From NCBI GenBank assembly GCA_032622095.1, contig CP136068.1, positions 158,603,465-158,667,464 on the forward strand: DNA of 64,000 nucleotides, given 5' to 3'. This document shows, one piece after another, positions 60,421 through 64,000 of the stretch (its first letter is position 1; each line of letters begins with the position of its first letter). Below the pieces are notes generated by a model. It made no database searches. It was not told the DNA's origin and saw nothing but the letters and a program-made list of their open reading frames with translations. Both the position numbers and the translations under genes were made by a program. This stretch comes from Siphonodentalium dalli. Its lineage: Eukaryota > Mollusca > Scaphopoda > Gadilida > Siphonodentaliidae.

Positions 60421-61833
60421 GTGAGTATTGTACTTACTTATACGTTCTAAAATAATACTTTGTCCAATAATCAAACTAAGCGACCGCTAATCTCATAATG
60501 TTCGTCGTAAGATGCTCGTAGACGAATTAAAAGCATTAGATTCTCCCGTAACGAACACTGAACAACACAGAAAACACAAGAAAAATACCGGGGGAAAAAT
60601 CGTGAGTTCATTGATCCGATATAAATTGAAAAGGATATCTTAAAGATCACATCCAATACCAATTTATTATACACGCTTTTGCTGTATTTCAACCATGTCC
60701 ATTAAAGGTGAAATTTCGTGGAAATGTATTTCAATTTCCGAAATTCGAGCTATTGGGGGTGGACGTCTGATACCATTTATGTGTAACAGACTTACGACTT
60801 TTGCAGCCACATGAACATGGCCGCAATTAAAATAGAAAGCTTGCAATATTTATATTGCTGATACATTAGGCGATGACTTTCAGTTGCATTGAAGTTATTA
60901 TTATTATTTTTCGGTTCATAACTTTACAAGAAATGAGCATCAATTGTTAAAAATGGACATTTCCCAATCTAGCACACTCGCGTTCGAATTTCAACAACTC
61001 TTCCAAAATAACCAGATGTGGCATGAAACCATTGCATTAGATTGTTTTCTTATATATCCCTGAGTGACTTTCAGCATACTTTGCAAAGTTTTATTGCAGG
61101 AATTGTTTGTTATATCACAATGTAAGTGTGTTGTTTTAAGACTGACAGCCTTTCTCGTTTTTATGGGGGAGGGCTACCACTTTCTCAAGTTTTCTAAAGT
61201 GGCTCTGACAAAAATGGAATGGGTGGTGATTTTAAAATCATAATATAGCTATTTGTGTCCTTCAATTAATTTCATCATATTTTACTAATTCTTTTACACT
61301 TTTTTCATGTAGAATTAACATTGGTTGGATTTTCAAGTATGGGGGTGGGAACTTTAGCATGTAATCATATATAACCAAAATTTGAATAAAATGATCACTT
61401 AATTTTGATTTGGCATATGTCTTGGGATGACTATTAGCAAATTTTACAAGGATTAATAACCATGTTTTACCAATATCTTATCTCAAAGTTGAGCAAATTT
61501 CATTAATATCTGACAAGTACAACCGGTATATCGGCGTGCTTGGATACGGTCCATGGAAATTGTACTGTCTGTATTTCATGATGATGTTCAATTGTCAAAT
61601 ATAACTTGAGAAAGTTTCATATTGCATCAAAATGCTTTACATTCTACATTCTACATGTATGTCCATGTATATTTGAACATGTATATGGTGTATCATATTA
61701 AATGTTATATCAGTCTCGGGCTCTCACCCCCCCCCCCCCCATGTCCCCATGCCCCCAAATAGAATCAACATAGGAAACAAACTGAATATTAGTAATATAT
61801 ACTAGTAGTCATGCCTTACTTTGTTATTTCAGT

Positions 61834-62262
61834 ATGCCTGCGACAAAACGGAAGTGTATCCGCCAAAAAAGAAAGGACCAGTCGAAGAAGCAGAAAACTG
61901 AAGAACAACCTTCTGCCATATCAGACACTACATGCATAACTGTTGATCAATTTCTAACTATCTGTACATTCAGAGAGCAGGTCTTCCAGGTCATCCCATG
62001 GGATAAAATCTTCGTTTGCCATTTTCAGACTAGTGAAAGTCTGTGGGGATATCTCCATTTTATAGGCGTTTTAATACTCAAAATAATATTCACAATACCC
62101 AATCTGATTAATATAAGCTTTATTTATAATTTGCGAATATGCATTCGTTTTTCTTTCTATGAGGTGGCGCTTTATTGTTTAATATTTCGCACTTACATAA
62201 ATACTTATAAAGTTGTTTGTATCTCTTTGTTTAAAAAGAAGATACTTAATAATAGCTACTAG
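61834..62262 (+). CDS. Possible small nuclear-type protein, first coding exon or whole frame
   Basis: An acceptor-like TTGTTATTTCAG lies two bases before ATG. The frame begins MPATKRKCIRQKRKDQSKKQ, very rich in Lys/Arg like a nuclear localisation signal. It continues with ITVDQFLTICTFREQVFQVI then PWDKIFVCHFQTSESLWGYL. The last ~65 residues are hydrophobic, low-complexity and AT-driven, so the real exon probably ends before about 62070, perhaps at 'aggt' near 61980-61992. I do not recognise the family. It lies in an intron of the opposite-strand gene. Confidence 0.4.
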   Translation: MPATKRKCIRQKRKDQSKKQKTEEQPSAISDTTCITVDQFLTICTFREQVFQVIPWDKIFVCHFQTSESLWGYLHFIGVLILKIIFTIPNLINISFIYNLRICIRFSFYEVALYCLIFRTYINTYKVVCISLFKKKILNNSY

Positions 62263-63095
62263 CCTACTAGAAACTGTGAATGTAGTTGATTGAACAATCG
62301 CAATATGAGCACTGAAGTCACACGCAAGATAAAACAATATTGTCATTGGCTTCGTTGTGGATTAAAATAAAACAGGTAAAATTAGCGATGGTTAGCCCTC
62401 TTCGCGATGTGTTAACATTGCATTAACTGAAGTGTGATCATATTCAATTCTCATTGCTTTGGGACAGATTAAACTTCCTGCTTCATTCAAGCCTATAGTT
62501 ATATAAACACTATTAAGTTTTGCTAATTGAGCATTCACCAACTTGATATGTCATTAATAGTTGCGTAATTACGCTCTTTTAGTTAAGAAATAATTCGGCG
62601 GAAATGACAACAATGCTCCTTCTATGACTGAGTGTGATGCTTCAATTTCAAAGCTTTATTTTAATACCCAGTAGGTGTTTTCCCACTTTTATTAGGCCAC
62701 TATAAACAATAAACTAAATGTGTTCAATGTAAAATTAATTCAAGTATTTATTATAAGCGGGTAAATGAAAGAAGCTAGCGTCAGAAAGGAAACATTGTGT
62801 GCTAACGACACTGTTCCGACACTAAACGAAACCAAAAGACGCCATTTTGTTTACGCCGTGGTTATAGCAACAGGCGATCTCACAGCCAGGCTCTCGTTAA
62901 TTGGCAAACAAAAGAATCCGCGATATATTGCGTTACTCTACGAGAGTTGCCTATCCATCTCATTTACGTCCATGACCAAAGGATAATGCAAATGCAGAAC
63001 CCGCCCCAATTTTCCAAAAAAGTAGGATGAGAATCCATTAATTTATTTATATTGGTCTCATACAGACTAAATCTTGAATACACAAATTGCCTTAC
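62263..63095. other. Intron m1/m2, 5' part
   Basis: A 73-codon frame at 62765-62986 begins MKEASVRKETLC, but it has no support beyond its length. A CpG-containing patch with 'gccattttgtttacgccgtg' is present. Nothing was assigned. Confidence 0.4.
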
Positions 63096-63162
63096 CTGAT
63101 CTTTAGTCTTTGTCTGCACAAGGCGCGCTAGATAGTCATAATCAAGGTCATCAGCACATGAC
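63096..63162 (-). CDS. Unknown gene exon m1 (first visible exon, 22 codons)
   Basis: Acceptor TTTAATTACAG precedes the exon and donor CAG|GTAAGG follows it. It enters with one base and reads SCADDLDYDYLARLVQTKTK then DQ. It leaves phase 0, as exon m2 needs. The other two frames have stops. Its acceptor and first ~16 bases are repeated about 20 times upstream. Confidence 0.78.
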
Positions 63163-64000
63163 CTGTAATTAAATTGTTTGAGTGTGAGTAATCAGCACAT
63201 TACCTGTAATTAAATTGTTTGAATGTGAGTCATCAGCAAATTACCTGTAATTAAATTGTTTGTGTGTGAGTAATCGAGCACATTACCTGTAATTAAATTG
63301 TTTGAGTGTTAGTCATCAGCACATTACCTGTAATTAAATTGTTTGAGTGTGAGTAATCGAGCACATTACCTGTAATTAAATTGTTTGAATGTGAGTCATC
63401 CATCACATTACCTGTAATTAAATTGTTTGCGTGTGAGTAATCGAGCACATTACCTGTAATTAAATTGTTTGAGTGCGAGTCATCAGCACATTACCTGTAA
63501 TTAAATTGTTTGAATGTGAGTCATCGAGCACATTACATGTAATTAAATTGTTTGAATGTGAGTCATCAGCACATTACCTGTAATTAAATTGTTTGAATGT
63601 GAGTCATCAGCACATTACCTGTAATTAAATTGTTTGAATGTGAGTCATCCAGCACATTACCTGTAATTAAATTGTTTGAATGTGAGTCATCCAGCACATT
63701 ACCTGTAATTAAATTGTTTGAGTGTGAGTCATCAGCACATTACCTGTAATTAAATTGTTTGAATGTGAGTCATCCAGCACATTACCTGTAATTAAATTGT
63801 TTGAGTGTGAGTCATCAGCACATTACCTGTAATTAAATTGTTTGAGTGTGAGTCATCAGCACATTACCTGTAATTAAATTGTTTGAGTGTGAGTCATCAG
63901 CACATTACCTGTAATTAAATTGTTTGAATGTAAGTCATCAGCACATTACCTGTAATTAAATTGTTTGAGTGTGAGTCATCAGCACATTACCTATAATTAA
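63163..64000 (-). repeat. 41-bp array of copied exon m1 3' splice site
   Basis: About 20 units of 41-42 bp run to the window edge. On the minus strand each reads CAATTTAATTACAG|GTAATGTGCTGATGACTC then 'acactcaaa'. The true junction is CAATTTAATTACAG|GTCATGTGCTGATGACC. The decoy AG is kept in nearly all units. The outer end is not in the window. Confidence 0.93.

Larger units (their letters stand above)
38747..63162 (-). other. Minus-strand gene of unknown function (8 visible exons)
   Basis: The visible exons in transcript order are 63162-63096, 57529-57491, 54977-54926, 54007-53961, 50047-49979, 47040-46917, 45624-45454 and 41065-38747. All have AG/GT borders, and the phases agree across every junction. 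The joined N-terminal part reads as a helical, charged region (about 190 residues), followed by Lys-rich KAAQPKKKAPP, a Ser/Thr/Gln-rich region with repeated SQG motifs and a proline-rich TPKEA repeat tail. I do not recognise the family, and no catalytic motif is visible. The low-complexity tail suggests a disordered scaffold-like or nuclear protein (weak inference). The 5' end is beyond 64000. The introns carry arrays copied from its own splice junctions. Confidence 0.8.

Noticed and set aside
62765-62986. 73-residue + frame beginning MKEASVRKETLC
   Set aside because: There is no splice or homology support, and its length is compatible with chance.

Overview
This is a 64 kb piece of an AT-rich, intron-rich animal genome. 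It carries GT-AG introns, a conserved metazoan V-ATPase gene and very many small inverted-repeat transposons. Dispersed repeats with diverged units related to 'accaaatttggt...gagttat', some ending in GACGGACGG-type microsatellites, are of a kind I associate with molluscs, so a bivalve or gastropod is my best guess. That is an inference, not a proof. No bacterial, CRISPR, rRNA or tRNA features were seen. 

Two split genes dominate. (1) On the + strand, 683-24840 holds eleven exons of the vacuolar H+-ATPase catalytic subunit A (ATP6V1A), from about residue 101 to the stop codon. The 517 residues match the expected length exactly. The first ~100 residues lie upstream of the window. (2) On the - strand, 63162-38747 holds eight phase-compatible exons of a gene I do not recognise. 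It encodes a predicted charged, helical N-terminal part (about 190 residues visible) followed by a long Ser/Thr-rich region and a TPKEA-type repeat tail. The last exon contains a one-base frameshift in a C run, inside a 252-bp tandem duplication. The 5' end lies beyond 64000. A possible small + strand gene (60300-62262) sits inside the first visible intron of gene 2. The stretch 24841-38700 between the genes is repeats and unassigned sequence. 

The striking signal is that minisatellite arrays in both genes are built from the genes' own splice junctions. Each unit contains a copy of the last or first bases of the adjacent exon plus its 5' or 3' splice site. Arrays of duplicated donors lie downstream of exons (54-bp units at 4277-4740, 78-bp at 46157-46917, a ~111-bp duplication at 54756-54945). 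Arrays of duplicated acceptors lie upstream of exons (40-bp at 2645-2775, 52-bp at 4741-5427, 54/57/59-bp at 7000-9934, 114-bp at 20440-20783, 41-bp at 63163-64000). Decoy splice sites are intact in several arrays and mutated in others. 

The rest of the introns and the intergenic DNA hold at least six MITE families. A is palindromic with a TA target. B is a ~250/430-bp CAAGCCTTG element. C, D and E are TTAA-target families that share one hairpin module. F is a small palindrome. There are also PIF/Harbinger-like MITEs with 3-bp TWA-type duplications, and several hAT-like elements with 7-8-bp target duplications, including a nested one with a decayed BED-type zinc finger.
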